Below, piece after piece: positions 1-8,196 of a DNA stretch of 21,143 nucleotides. The notes beneath the pieces were generated by a model that ran no database searches, had not been told where the DNA came from, and was given only the letters and a program-made list of their open reading frames with translations. The stretch spans positions 1 through 21,143 of the forward strand of contig CAKPNG010000027.1 in assembly GCA_934168325.1 (NCBI GenBank), given 5' to 3'. The stretch comes from an uncultured Bacilli bacterium (GTDB lineage: Bacteria > Bacillota_I > Bacilli_A > RFN20 > CAG-826). Positions within the stretch are counted from its first letter, which is position 1. Each line of letters opens with the position of its first letter. The translations under genes were made by a program, and so were the position numbers.

Positions 1-56
1 TCTTGCAAATATAATTTTTGGAAGTAATACTTAATTGTATTTAATTTTAGGGAGAC

Positions 57-122
57 CTACAACAAAGGGACACAATCCTCTATTTTTTCTTCTTTCTTTT
101 TCTTAAAAAAGCCTAATTTCAT
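57..122 (-). CDS. small ORF downstream of the kinase; start of a broken gene or a short peptide
   Basis: A 21-codon frame starts at ATG 122 with an excellent ribosome binding site (AGGAGGG, about 8 nt upstream) that overlaps the TAG stop of the ribokinase-type gene, so it looks translationally coupled to the operon. The peptide begins MKLGFFKKKKEEKIE and ends ...DCVPLL at a TAG at 57-59. The same frame stays open after that TAG to the left edge of the window, which could mean the first exposed stop of a decayed gene. I do not recognise it. It is either a short basic peptide or the 5' end of a ninth operon gene that has picked up an amber stop. The good RBS is the main support. Confidence 0.35.
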   Translation of the reverse strand: MKLGFFKKKKEEKIEDCVPLL

Positions 123-135
123 ACTAAAAACCCTC

Positions 136-1050
136 CTAATCCCCATTATTTTTTAAAAATTCAATCACATCATTATATCTTTTGATTGAAGAAATTGCAC
201 CTTTAGTTAAGGTAGTTAAAGCTCCCATTGCATTAGCAAATTTTAACGAATAAGATAAATCATAATTATTAGCTAAGCAATAAGCAAAAGCACCATTAAA
301 AGAATCTCCAGCAGCAACTGTATCAACTGGTTTAATTTTGAAAGCAGGTTGATAGATTACAAAGTCTTTATTTACTAATAAAGAACCTTTTTCTCCTAAA
401 GTACAAATAATATTTTTAACACCTTTAGAAAGCAATTTTTCAGAAGCAATTCGAGCATCATCAACACTTAAAATTTCTTTATTTACTAAGAATCCAAGTT
501 CTTTTTCATTAGGAGTTAAATAATCAGTTAAAGGATAAATATCATTTGATATTTCTCTAGCAGGTGCTGGATTTACTATCGTTATTAAATTATTATCTTT
601 AGCGACTTTAATCCCATATTCAGTAATTTCTCTTCTCATTTCAAATTGAGTTAAGAAAATATCACATTTTTTAAGTTCTTCTATTACTAAATCTTCTTTT
701 TGAAAATCATGATTAGCACCTAAAACTATGCAAATTCTATTTTGGCCGTTTCCATCAAGTTGGACACATCCAATTCCAGTAGATTCATTAGATCTTTTAA
801 TAAAATCAGTACTAATATTTTCTTTTTTTAATATTTCGATGAAATTATCACCAAAATTATCTTTACCAACTTTACCATTAATTACTAAATCACCACCAAG
901 TCTAGATATAGCAATACATTGATTAGCACCTTTTCCACCAGGGAAAGTTTCAAATTTATTACCAACTACACTTTCTTTAGCTTCTGGAAATCTATCCATT
1001 GATGTTACTAAATCATAAACAAAAGAACCAAGAATAAAAATTTTTTTCAT
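136..1050 (-). CDS. rbsK: ribokinase-type PfkB sugar kinase, probably acting on D-arabinose
   Basis: PfkB/ribokinase family of normal length (304 aa). Seen: the N-terminal substrate motif FPGGKGANQ (residues 36-44), ribokinase-like NPAPA (160-164), TPNE (179-182), and the C-terminal signature DTVAAGDSFNGAF (243-255) with the anion hole and the catalytic base Asp249. The family transfers phosphate from ATP to the C5 hydroxyl of a pentose in the cytosol. Its start lies 1 nt after the isomerase stop, and its ribosome binding site (AAGGAG) sits inside the last codons of the isomerase, so the two are likely made together. Known: E. coli ribokinase also accepts D-arabinose, giving D-arabinose 5-phosphate. 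Inferred: that is the job here, since the neighbour uses D-arabinose 5-phosphate. Plain ribose kinase is the alternative. Family call is secure; substrate is inferred. Confidence 0.9.
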   Translation of the reverse strand: MKKIFILGSFVYDLVTSMDRFPEAKESVVGNKFETFPGGKGANQCIAISRLGGDLVINGKVGKDNFGDNFIEILKKENISTDFIKRSNESTGIGCVQLDGNGQNRICIVLGANHDFQKEDLVIEELKKCDIFLTQFEMRREITEYGIKVAKDNNLITIVNPAPAREISNDIYPLTDYLTPNEKELGFLVNKEILSVDDARIASEKLLSKGVKNIICTLGEKGSLLVNKDFVIYQPAFKIKPVDTVAAGDSFNGAFAYCLANNYDLSYSLKFANAMGALTTLTKGAISSIKRYNDVIEFLKNNGD

Positions 1051-1051
1051 C

Positions 1052-1648
1052 TTATTTACACTCCTTACTTAAAGCTTCTCCTAAAGCTCCATTTGGATGA
1101 AATTTAAAGAAATCTTCTTTTTTAAAGTCGTATAATTTTGATAAAGCACAAGCTATAGCATCTCCTAAAACTAATGCTAATGTTGAAGATACAGTTGGAG
1201 CTAGACCTAAATGATCTGCTTCTTTTTCGAAATGATATATTAATTGATAATCAGTATTTTTAGCTAAATAAGAATCTTTTTTACTAGTAAATCCAATAGT
1301 TTTACAACCAATATTTCTTAAAGGATTAATATTTTGAGTAACTTCTTTAGTTGTTCCACTATTAGATAACAAAATTACAATATCATCTTTAGTAATCATT
1401 CCTAAATCACCGTGACATGCTTCTGTTCCATGAACAAAAAATGAAGGTGTTCCTGTAGAAGAAAAAGTTGCTGCTAATTTTTCACAAATAAGGCCAGATT
1501 TACCAACTCCTAAAAACACTACTTTTCCTTTAGTATTTTTAATAGCATTTATAACTTTTTCAATTTCTTCATAATCTAAATTAGATTTCATCATAGAAAT
1601 TGCATCATATTCTTTATTAATTACATTTTCTAAATCAGTTTTATACAT
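1052..1648 (-). CDS. short D-arabinose-5-phosphate isomerase (SIS domain, KdsD/KpsF/GutQ family, no CBS domains)
   Basis: Interconverts D-arabinose 5-phosphate and D-ribulose 5-phosphate. The 198 aa are a single SIS domain; usual KdsD/GutQ proteins are about 320-330 aa with two CBS domains, absent here. Motifs seen: GVGKSG (47-52), FFVHGTEACHGDLGM (70-84), LSNSGTTKE (94-102), LAPTVSSTLALVLGD (149-163), HPNGALG (184-190). The catalytic residues of E. coli KdsD as I recall them (Lys59, Glu111, Glu152, His193) all fall at a constant offset of nine on Lys50, Glu102, Glu143 and His184, which supports real isomerase activity. ATG has a good AAAGGAGC site. No KDO or LPS genes are nearby, so a catabolic role feeding the pentose phosphate pathway is more likely than KDO synthesis. 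A hexulose-phosphate isomerase role is possible but less well supported. Confidence 0.85.
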   Translation of the reverse strand: MYKTDLENVINKEYDAISMMKSNLDYEEIEKVINAIKNTKGKVVFLGVGKSGLICEKLAATFSSTGTPSFFVHGTEACHGDLGMITKDDIVILLSNSGTTKEVTQNINPLRNIGCKTIGFTSKKDSYLAKNTDYQLIYHFEKEADHLGLAPTVSSTLALVLGDAIACALSKLYDFKKEDFFKFHPNGALGEALSKECK

Positions 1649-1662
1649 AAAACTTGCTCCTT

Positions 1663-2889
1663 TTAATTAAAAACTATCTCAAATAATGATGTGTTATAAA
1701 TTGGACTCCATTGAGATACTTGCATAAACATTCTTTTTCCATCATTATCCATCATACATTCATTAATAAATCCACCATAAAGTAATGGGAATTTATCAAA
1801 ATTAATAACTTTTATTTTTTCTTTAAATTCATCTAATAAAGAATCTGATAAATAGAAATTAATACCATCTTCATCTAAATTAGATATAATCCATTTATTT
1901 AAATATGGATTAAATATAATTGATCCTTCACTAGAATGATCATGATTTAATATATAGAAATAATCATCTTTATTAGTTTCTAATAAAGATTTAAATTCTT
2001 TATTCTTTGTTAATATTAAATATTTATCTTTATGTTCAATATCTACTTTTTTTACTTTCAATAAACAAGTGTTCCCAAATCTTCCACCAGGATTAGCTAA
2101 TAAATAAATATATTCTTCATCATCATTATTTAAAAATGGATAAATTTGACCAAATTGTTCACTATCACTACATTTAAAATTGACATTTTCTACTTTTTTA
2201 AAATTCTTCAAATCATAATATTTTGCTTTTATTAATTGATTTTCTGTAACAAACCATTCTCCAGGTTTTCCCCAATATCTAACTGACATATAAAATATAT
2301 AAACATCATCATCAATTCTAATTCCACCTGTAGGAATCTTAGTAACTTCTTTATGATTATTTATATCTAAATTTAATTCTAAATTTTCATCATGTTGACC
2401 TTGGATAATTGGTTTAACAAGTTTATTATCGTAAGATATTATTTCTTTAAAGTAGATATTACTAGAAAATTCTTTATTAATAGATTTAGCAATAAAATTA
2501 CTATTCCACATTCCTTTATTACAATCTTTTCCAGAAAAGCTATCTCCATAAAGAAATAAACAATTTTCCTTATTATCAATACAGATTCCTAAATCAGTAG
2601 AACCAATATGACTTATTTTAAATAATTCTTTATTAATAGAATCTTCTCCAGTAACAAATCCTAAATTATTAACATATTTAATTTCTTTATCTAAAGTAAA
2701 TGAATTCTTTAATCTATTATTTACATATAAAGTAACGATTTCATTTATTTCATCTACTTGATAATTGGTAATATAATTATCTAAAAAAGCACTATCATTA
2801 ATTTCAATTTCTTTAATTTTATAGCCGTTTAGAAGGCTTTTTGCTTTTTCTAACGGCAAATTAATAATATTTCTAACAGGTATTTTCAT
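1663..2889 (-). CDS. GH183 (DUF4185) putative endo-D-arabinanase, cytoplasmic paralogue
   Basis: 408 aa. The C-terminal ~340 residues match the adjacent lipoprotein throughout: STDLGI (97-102), LYGDSFSG (113-120), WNSNF (128-132), KIPTGG (184-189), MSVRYWG (201-207), GQIYPF (247-252), SSEGSI (319-324) and SQWSPIYNTS (392-401). These are the DUF4185 landmarks; the family is now GH183, whose characterised members are endo-D-arabinanases. Asp99, Asp116 and Glu321 are conserved in both copies and are candidates for active-site acids (inferred). Residues 1-57 look like a worn PASTA domain. There is no signal peptide or lipobox, and the start is fixed by the gene ending 1 nt upstream, so it should stay in the cytosol and cut imported oligosaccharides. 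It looks like a duplicate of its neighbour that lost its export signal. Confidence 0.82.
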   Translation of the reverse strand: MKIPVRNIINLPLEKAKSLLNGYKIKEIEINDSAFLDNYITNYQVDEINEIVTLYVNNRLKNSFTLDKEIKYVNNLGFVTGEDSINKELFKISHIGSTDLGICIDNKENCLFLYGDSFSGKDCNKGMWNSNFIAKSINKEFSSNIYFKEIISYDNKLVKPIIQGQHDENLELNLDINNHKEVTKIPTGGIRIDDDVYIFYMSVRYWGKPGEWFVTENQLIKAKYYDLKNFKKVENVNFKCSDSEQFGQIYPFLNNDDEEYIYLLANPGGRFGNTCLLKVKKVDIEHKDKYLILTKNKEFKSLLETNKDDYFYILNHDHSSEGSIIFNPYLNKWIISNLDEDGINFYLSDSLLDEFKEKIKVINFDKFPLLYGGFINECMMDNDGKRMFMQVSQWSPIYNTSLFEIVFN

Positions 2890-2890
2890 A

Positions 2891-4213
2891 CTACTTTAAT
2901 ACAACCTCCACGATAGAAGTATTATAAATTGGTGTCCATTGAGATAATTGAATATAGATTCTTTGACCATCAGTATCAGTATATTTATCATGAACAAATC
3001 CACCATATAAACCAAAGAAATCACTACTAGAAACTACTTTATAAATATCGTTATATGGTCCATAAACATTATCTGCTAAAGCAAAACAAATACTATTTCC
3101 TCTTAATGTAGAATAAACATATTTATCTAAATATTTACTATACATAATAGAAGGTTCACTAACTGAAGGACTTAATACATAATATGGATTTTCATTTAAT
3201 AACTTAATTCCTTCACTACCCTTTTTCCATATATTATTTCCAATTAAATACTCATATTCATCTTTATTTTCAAAGCTATCTTTTTTAACTCTAAACATAA
3301 TAGCTCCATCGTTTCTTCCTCCAGGAATAGATGTAAAATAAACATAATCTTCATTCTTTGGATCAATAAATGGATAAATTTGTCCTGCATAAAATAATTC
3401 ATTATCATTCCATCTAAGACCAGGAACATCAATAAACTCACTATAAGTATCATCTTTAGCCTTTACACATTGATTATAAGTGACATTCCATGATCCACCT
3501 ACACCCCAATATCTAATTGACATATAGAAAATATATACTGTTCCATTGACAGTTATACCACCTGTAGGAATCTTAGTAACTTCAATATTTTTATTAGATT
3601 CATTACCTTTTTGATGAGCACCTTGACTAAAAGGTTTAATCATACCATTTTCATAAGTAATAACATTATCAAACTTAAGTCCATCAGTTAAATTATAATC
3701 ACTACTAATAGCCATGAAATTAGAGTTCCAAAATCCACCCATATTATCACCACTAAAAGTATCTCCATATAATAACATCATCTTATTATTAGGTATTTCA
3801 AAAGGAATTCCTAAATCAGTTCCTCTAGCACCACTATTAAGAAGTAATTCACTATTTTGTGATTCAGGTCCAGTAATATAATTAATTTTATTAATATAAT
3901 TAACTAGATCATTATCCATACTTATAGCACTATCTTGTCTTTTAGAAATATTGATTTCAATTCTTTGACCTTTTTCAATCTTATCACCTACTTTTAAATT
4001 ATTTCCATAAGATAAGACTCTACCTTCAACAAGTTCCGAAGTAGGAACATGATTTTCTTTAAATAAAAAATCTGTTCCTACTTTAAGTTTCGCTTCTTTT
4101 AAAGTTAAACTATATAAATCTGGTAATGTAATATATTCTTTATTTTCATTACAAGAGAATATTGTCAAAAGAAGCGGTAAAATACATAACGTTTTTATAT
4201 AATTTTTATTCAT
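2891..4213 (-). CDS. surface lipoprotein with PASTA domain and GH183 (DUF4185) putative endo-D-arabinanase
   Basis: 440 aa. A lipoprotein signal ends TIFSC with Cys21 as the acylated residue. Residues 26-92 form a PASTA domain (ITLPDLYSLTLKEAK at the front, GDKIEKGQRIEINIS at the end). Residues 107-440 are the DUF4185/GH183 domain: GTDLGI (131-136), LYGDTFSG (148-155), WNSNF (162-166), KIPTGG (214-219), MSIRYWG (231-237), GQIYPF (277-282), SEPSIMYSKYLDKY (352-365). Known: GH183 enzymes are endo-acting on D-arabinofuranan; PASTA domains bind peptidoglycan fragments or act as wall-linked spacers. Inferred: this is the extracellular enzyme that starts polymer breakdown, held on the membrane. Asp133, Asp151 and Glu353 are shared with the cytosolic copy. 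The exact linkage cut cannot be read from sequence. Confidence 0.85.
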   Translation of the reverse strand: MNKNYIKTLCILPLLLTIFSCNENKEYITLPDLYSLTLKEAKLKVGTDFLFKENHVPTSELVEGRVLSYGNNLKVGDKIEKGQRIEINISKRQDSAISMDNDLVNYINKINYITGPESQNSELLLNSGARGTDLGIPFEIPNNKMMLLYGDTFSGDNMGGFWNSNFMAISSDYNLTDGLKFDNVITYENGMIKPFSQGAHQKGNESNKNIEVTKIPTGGITVNGTVYIFYMSIRYWGVGGSWNVTYNQCVKAKDDTYSEFIDVPGLRWNDNELFYAGQIYPFIDPKNEDYVYFTSIPGGRNDGAIMFRVKKDSFENKDEYEYLIGNNIWKKGSEGIKLLNENPYYVLSPSVSEPSIMYSKYLDKYVYSTLRGNSICFALADNVYGPYNDIYKVVSSSDFFGLYGGFVHDKYTDTDGQRIYIQLSQWTPIYNTSIVEVVLK

Positions 4214-4223
4214 AATTTATTCC

Positions 4224-6230
4224 TTATTTCTTTCTTTTTAAGAAGTAAATAATAGCGCCAACAATAATACCTACACCAGCTACTGCACCAATAATTCCAC
4301 CAGCAATAGCTCCACCATTACTCTTCTTTTCTTCTTTTTTCTTTAATACAGTAACAACAATTGAATCTTTTTTACCATTAGTCGTTTCAACACTTATTTC
4401 ACAAACACCTTCACCAATAGCTTCAATTTTGCCGTTATTAACTTTACAAACTGCTTCATTACTAGTAGTCCATTTAACATCTTTATTTGTTGCATCACTT
4501 GGAGTAATTGTATAAGTTAAATCCTTAGTTTCTCCAACAAAAAGTTCTAGATCTTCACTATTTATTTCGATTTTGGTTGCTTCAGTTGAGAAAGGAGTTT
4601 CACTTAAAAATCTAATATTTACATTATCAACATATAAAGTATCACCAACATTATGAGGTGTGAAAAGCCATCTAACACTATTCCATTGAATCTTATCTTG
4701 CATAACTTGGAAATCTAAAGTAACTCTAGTATAACCATTTGCTAGTACTTCTTTCTTAAAATTATAATGAGCACTTTCAGCACCACTAGTAGTTACATAA
4801 CTATCATCATAATTAATCTTAGATAAATCTAATTTATAATAGGAAACATTAGCTCCACCAACAAAACAAGAATTAATTTCTGCATATGTTGTAGGATCAT
4901 CACTAATTGTCAATTTATAATCATATTGGAATCTAACTAAATCACCAATTGTTAAATCATCAGGTGTCATCAAAAACATTGAAGAATAGTTTTTAACATC
5001 ACTTGCATCATTTTTACCAATTGAAGCAACTTTATTATCACCATCTTTAACAATACGTCCAGGATTATCTAAACTAACACTTCCCCAAGCACCTTCTAAT
5101 TGATTTTCACTAAATTTAGTACCTTCATCAAACTTTTCAAAATCTCCATTAACTACTAAATTCTTATCTTCATAATAAGTTTTTGTAGGATCAAAAGCAT
5201 TTTCATAAGTTGGTTTTATGCTAAAATAAGAAATAGAAAGTTCACTAGAGCCCTTATATTCTAACTGGACTTTCTTTGCATCGCTTATTTTATTAAATGT
5301 ACCAATATATGAATTTTTAGTAGTAGAAACACCATCTTTAATGATTTCTATTTCTTTAATAGAAGTATTTTCACTATTTAATATATTAAGTTTTAAATTA
5401 GCATCACTAGCTAATTCACTATCAAAATTAATTTCTGTAGTATATAAATTTTCATTTAAAGAATCAATTTCTAATCCATAAATACCATCATTAGCTAATT
5501 TAACATTACCATTACCTAAAGTAACATTTTGACCATATAATTTATTTTCATTTGGAGTCATAGTTAATGTTGAAGTAGCATAATCTAAGAAACCTTCAAA
5601 ATCTCCACCTTTAAAGATATTTTCTGTGCTTCCAGTTTTTATCATTTTAAAATTATCAGCATAAATCGTCGCACTATTAATATTGCACCAGAAATGCATT
5701 GAATCATAAACTTTATCTTCAAATTTTCTAGTATATTCAATATGTTTCCAATTATTAGCTAAATCAGTAGTTTTAACATCTTTATTTTGACTAGAATCAA
5801 AGATATTTACTTCAGGTAATCTATTTCCATCAGTTACACACCAAAAAGCAAATCCAATGTTATCAGTACTACCATCTACTTTATAATCAAATTCAATCTT
5901 ATATTCTCCACCTTTTTCAATATTTAATAATTTATAAAAAGATGAGAATCCTTCACCCATAAATTTAATAACAGTATTAGATTTATTATTTTCTTCTTTA
6001 GTTACATAAGCTTTACCGTCAAATGTACCCATTCCACTAATAACACTATCACCACTAGGAGCAGCACTAGGAATAACATATTCACCAGCACCAATTTTAA
6101 AATCACCATTATAAACTATATTTTCGCCATAAATATAGTTTGCTTTTGCTTCATTACTTACATTAGCTAAAGGTAAACTGACGCCCTGAGCTAACCCAAA
6201 TAATGCTAAACTTAATAAATATTTTTTCAT
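4224..6230 (-). CDS. membrane-anchored surface protein with two CBM4/9-like modules and a Big_2 domain
   Basis: 668 aa with a very strong start site (AGGGAGG, 6 nt before ATG). Seen: an N-terminal signal peptide (about 1-30); a carbohydrate-binding-like beta-sandwich (about 36-197) opening NIVYNGDF and closing ATIYADNFKM; a middle beta-rich stretch (205-340) opening NIFKGGDFEGF; a second such module (357-541) opening NLVVNGDFEKF and closing TLYVDNVNIRF; a Big_2 immunoglobulin-like domain (551-628) with VGETKDLTYTITPSDATNK; a short charged linker; then a Gly/Ala/Ile-rich membrane helix (640-663) and KRKK tail. No LPXTG is seen, so anchoring is by the helix. The opening NGDF and closing DNV/DNF signatures are typical of CBM4/9-type sandwiches. 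Inferred role: holding D-arabinan or cell-wall fragments near the GH183 lipoprotein. No catalytic domain is seen. Confidence 0.78.
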   Translation of the reverse strand: MKKYLLSLALFGLAQGVSLPLANVSNEAKANYIYGENIVYNGDFKIGAGEYVIPSAAPSGDSVISGMGTFDGKAYVTKEENNKSNTVIKFMGEGFSSFYKLLNIEKGGEYKIEFDYKVDGSTDNIGFAFWCVTDGNRLPEVNIFDSSQNKDVKTTDLANNWKHIEYTRKFEDKVYDSMHFWCNINSATIYADNFKMIKTGSTENIFKGGDFEGFLDYATSTLTMTPNENKLYGQNVTLGNGNVKLANDGIYGLEIDSLNENLYTTEINFDSELASDANLKLNILNSENTSIKEIEIIKDGVSTTKNSYIGTFNKISDAKKVQLEYKGSSELSISYFSIKPTYENAFDPTKTYYEDKNLVVNGDFEKFDEGTKFSENQLEGAWGSVSLDNPGRIVKDGDNKVASIGKNDASDVKNYSSMFLMTPDDLTIGDLVRFQYDYKLTISDDPTTYAEINSCFVGGANVSYYKLDLSKINYDDSYVTTSGAESAHYNFKKEVLANGYTRVTLDFQVMQDKIQWNSVRWLFTPHNVGDTLYVDNVNIRFLSETPFSTEATKIEINSEDLELFVGETKDLTYTITPSDATNKDVKWTTSNEAVCKVNNGKIEAIGEGVCEISVETTNGKKDSIVVTVLKKKEEKKSNGGAIAGGIIGAVAGVGIIVGAIIYFLKRKK

Positions 6231-6254
6231 TATTATCCTCCCTAAAATAATTTA

Positions 6255-7304
6255 TTAATCTTCTAAAGATAATCTATCTTCTTTAGAAGGCATTTCCTTT
6301 TTAATAAGATATGGTTTAACTGTATAAAAATATGCAGTTGAAGACCAATCATCACATCTATTATTATTATGACCATGCTCAATAGTTACTCTAATTGACT
6401 TTTTAAAAGTAATAGGATCCATTATATGATATCGATAATAAGTAATTTTCCCTTTCCAATTATCATCTCCACCTAAAATAATCCCATGATATGGTGCACT
6501 ATATTCTTGATTAGGACACCACGCCATATTGACATAATCTTCAGTACCTGTTCCATGAATAGAAGGATTATTTTCCCCATCAATAAAGATAAAATCATCC
6601 CCTTCACCAGGCCAATCCCATTCTTTAGAATCACTTAAATTATGAATATTTAAATTACATCCAACATAATGTCCTTCACCTATAATATCTAATAAAACAT
6701 AATTATCTTTACCACTTACATTTTCTCCACCAAATAAAAATTCTTTACGGTCTTTAAATAAATGATAATCTTTACCATTAGTTGGATTATTTCTATTCCA
6801 AATAGCTCCAAAATAACAAATTTCATCTTTAAAATTAATTTCTTCATAATCGATATAGAAATAAAGCATTAAAGTTAAATCACATTCATTAACTATTTCA
6901 ATCTTACAAGATTTTTTAAAAGGCATTGGCCACCAAGAATTTAATCCTCTACCATCTTGAGGAGACATTTGTAAAGGTTCACTAACAAAGTTTTTACTTA
7001 TTCCATGACCCATTCCAAAAAAATCACCTAAAGGAACTAATACACTTGGATAATTATTATCATCATAATAAACTTTAATATAGACTTTTCTAAAAGCATT
7101 TTTCTCGATAATATCCCCAAAATTCATTTGAGTCATCCAAATATGAGTAATTAAACAAGAACCATGGACATCAAATATAGCTTTGCTTTCATTAGGTTTT
7201 ATATAAATACGATCATCATTACCACCAGTTTTATCATAAGATGATACTCTTTTTCTAATCCCTTCTTTTTTAAAATAAATATTAGATAAATTATTACCAA
7301 ACAT
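6255..7304 (-). CDS. GH172 (DUF2961) glycosidase, putative exo-alpha-D-arabinofuranosidase
   Basis: 349 aa, single DUF2961 domain, no signal peptide, so cytosolic. Landmarks: PLGDFFGMGHG (91-101), WWPMPFKKS (124-132), GEGDDFIFIDG (233-243) and HGTGTEDYVN (250-259). In the characterised GH172 difructose dianhydride I synthase/hydrolase I recall the nucleophile and acid/base as Glu270 and Glu291, 21 apart; here Glu234 and Glu255 are also exactly 21 apart in the matching motifs, so the active site looks intact. Known GH172 activities are on alpha-D-fructofuranosides and exo-alpha-D-arabinofuranosides, which are stereochemically alike. The two GH183 genes and the arabinose-5-phosphate isomerase point to D-arabinose release from imported oligosaccharides. 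The ribosome binding site is weak and the start is 2 nt after the permease stop, so translation probably depends on coupling. Confidence 0.88.
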   Translation of the reverse strand: MFGNNLSNIYFKKEGIRKRVSSYDKTGGNDDRIYIKPNESKAIFDVHGSCLITHIWMTQMNFGDIIEKNAFRKVYIKVYYDDNNYPSVLVPLGDFFGMGHGISKNFVSEPLQMSPQDGRGLNSWWPMPFKKSCKIEIVNECDLTLMLYFYIDYEEINFKDEICYFGAIWNRNNPTNGKDYHLFKDRKEFLFGGENVSGKDNYVLLDIIGEGHYVGCNLNIHNLSDSKEWDWPGEGDDFIFIDGENNPSIHGTGTEDYVNMAWCPNQEYSAPYHGIILGGDDNWKGKITYYRYHIMDPITFKKSIRVTIEHGHNNNRCDDWSSTAYFYTVKPYLIKKEMPSKEDRLSLED

Positions 7305-7306
7305 AA

Positions 7307-8194
7307 TTATTTAACACCAGTTAAACTGATGCCCTCCTTAATAAATCTTTGAACAATTATAAATACAACAATTGCTGGAATAAGTGATATAAATGAAGCA
7401 GCTAAAACAGCTCCATATCCAACAGTATTAATATCTTGAAATAATGAATTAATTAAAGTCATTATTTGAGTATATTGAGAATGATTCTTATCAATTGTTA
7501 AAGTAGGCCATAAATAAGAATTATAATAGCCAATAAATGTACCTGCTCCCATAATAACCATTGGAGTTAATGAATTAGGAACAAATATTTTAAAGAATAT
7601 TTCAATTGAATTACATCCATCAACTCTAGCAGCTTCATCATAATCTTTAGGAAATCCTAAATAGAATTGCTTAAAAAAGAATATATTATAAGCATTAGCT
7701 AAACCTGGAACTATTAAAACCCAAATAGTATTAAGCATTCCTAAATTCGAAACAACACTAATCGAAGTTAATAAAATTGTAATACCTGGAATAAACATTG
7801 TTGATATAACTATTACCCATATAATTTTCTTAAAAGGAAAATTAAGTCTAGCAAAAGCATATCCTGCAATTGAGTTAATAAATAAAGACAAAATCATTGA
7901 AATAGTCGCAACAAGTAAAGTCATTCCAAAAGATTGAAAGAAATTAACTCCTATTGTTATATATTGTAAATAAAATAATCTAGCAAAATTATCAGTAGTC
8001 CATTGATGAGGAAATATATGAAAATCTAAACTAAATATTTCTTTTTTATCTTTAAACATCGATAAAATAGTAAAAAATAAAGGTAAAAAGATATTAATTA
8101 AAACTATAATTACTATTAAATAAAGTAATATCTCAATAACTCTACTTTTAGCAGTTTTAGTTTTTCTTTTATTTCTAGAATCTAACTTATCCAT
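7307..8194 (-). CDS. ABC sugar transporter permease, MalG/AraQ type
   Basis: 295 aa with six hydrophobic segments and the cytoplasmic EAA loop (DYDEAARVDGCNSIEIFFKIFVPNSLTP region, about 183-211) that docks on the ATPase. The C-terminus ISLTGVK (289-295) is typical of the MalG/LacG/AraQ branch (CUT1 family). It pairs with the permease just upstream and the binding protein before that, giving an importer for an oligosaccharide. No ATP-binding gene occurs in the window; Gram-positive CUT1 importers commonly share one MsmX-type ATPase encoded elsewhere. A good AAGGG site precedes ATG. Given the operon, the cargo is probably D-arabino-oligosaccharide; that is inferred. Confidence 0.92.
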   Translation of the reverse strand: MDKLDSRNKRKTKTAKSRVIEILLYLIVIIVLINIFLPLFFTILSMFKDKKEIFSLDFHIFPHQWTTDNFARLFYLQYITIGVNFFQSFGMTLLVATISMILSLFINSIAGYAFARLNFPFKKIIWVIVISTMFIPGITILLTSISVVSNLGMLNTIWVLIVPGLANAYNIFFFKQFYLGFPKDYDEAARVDGCNSIEIFFKIFVPNSLTPMVIMGAGTFIGYYNSYLWPTLTIDKNHSQYTQIMTLINSLFQDINTVGYGAVLAASFISLIPAIVVFIIVQRFIKEGISLTGVK

Positions 8195-8196
8195 AA

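Noticed and set aside
728..922. Short plus-strand frame inside the kinase gene; likewise 3244-3453, 13081-13314, 14124-14321, 14786-15016 and 20516-20812
   Set aside because: All lie opposite or out of frame within genes with clear family motifs, have biased low-complexity translations and no RBS.
1052..1648. Isomerase as a KDO/LPS or capsule biosynthesis gene
   Set aside because: The family name suggests it, but there are no KDO or capsule genes here, the envelope looks Gram-positive, and the operon supplies D-arabinose.
1663..4213. DUF4185 proteins as sialidases or L-arabinanases
   Set aside because: They resemble beta-propeller glycosidases in general, but the motifs fit DUF4185/GH183 and no L-arabinose genes (araA, araB, araD) are present; the neighbours use D-arabinose 5-phosphate.
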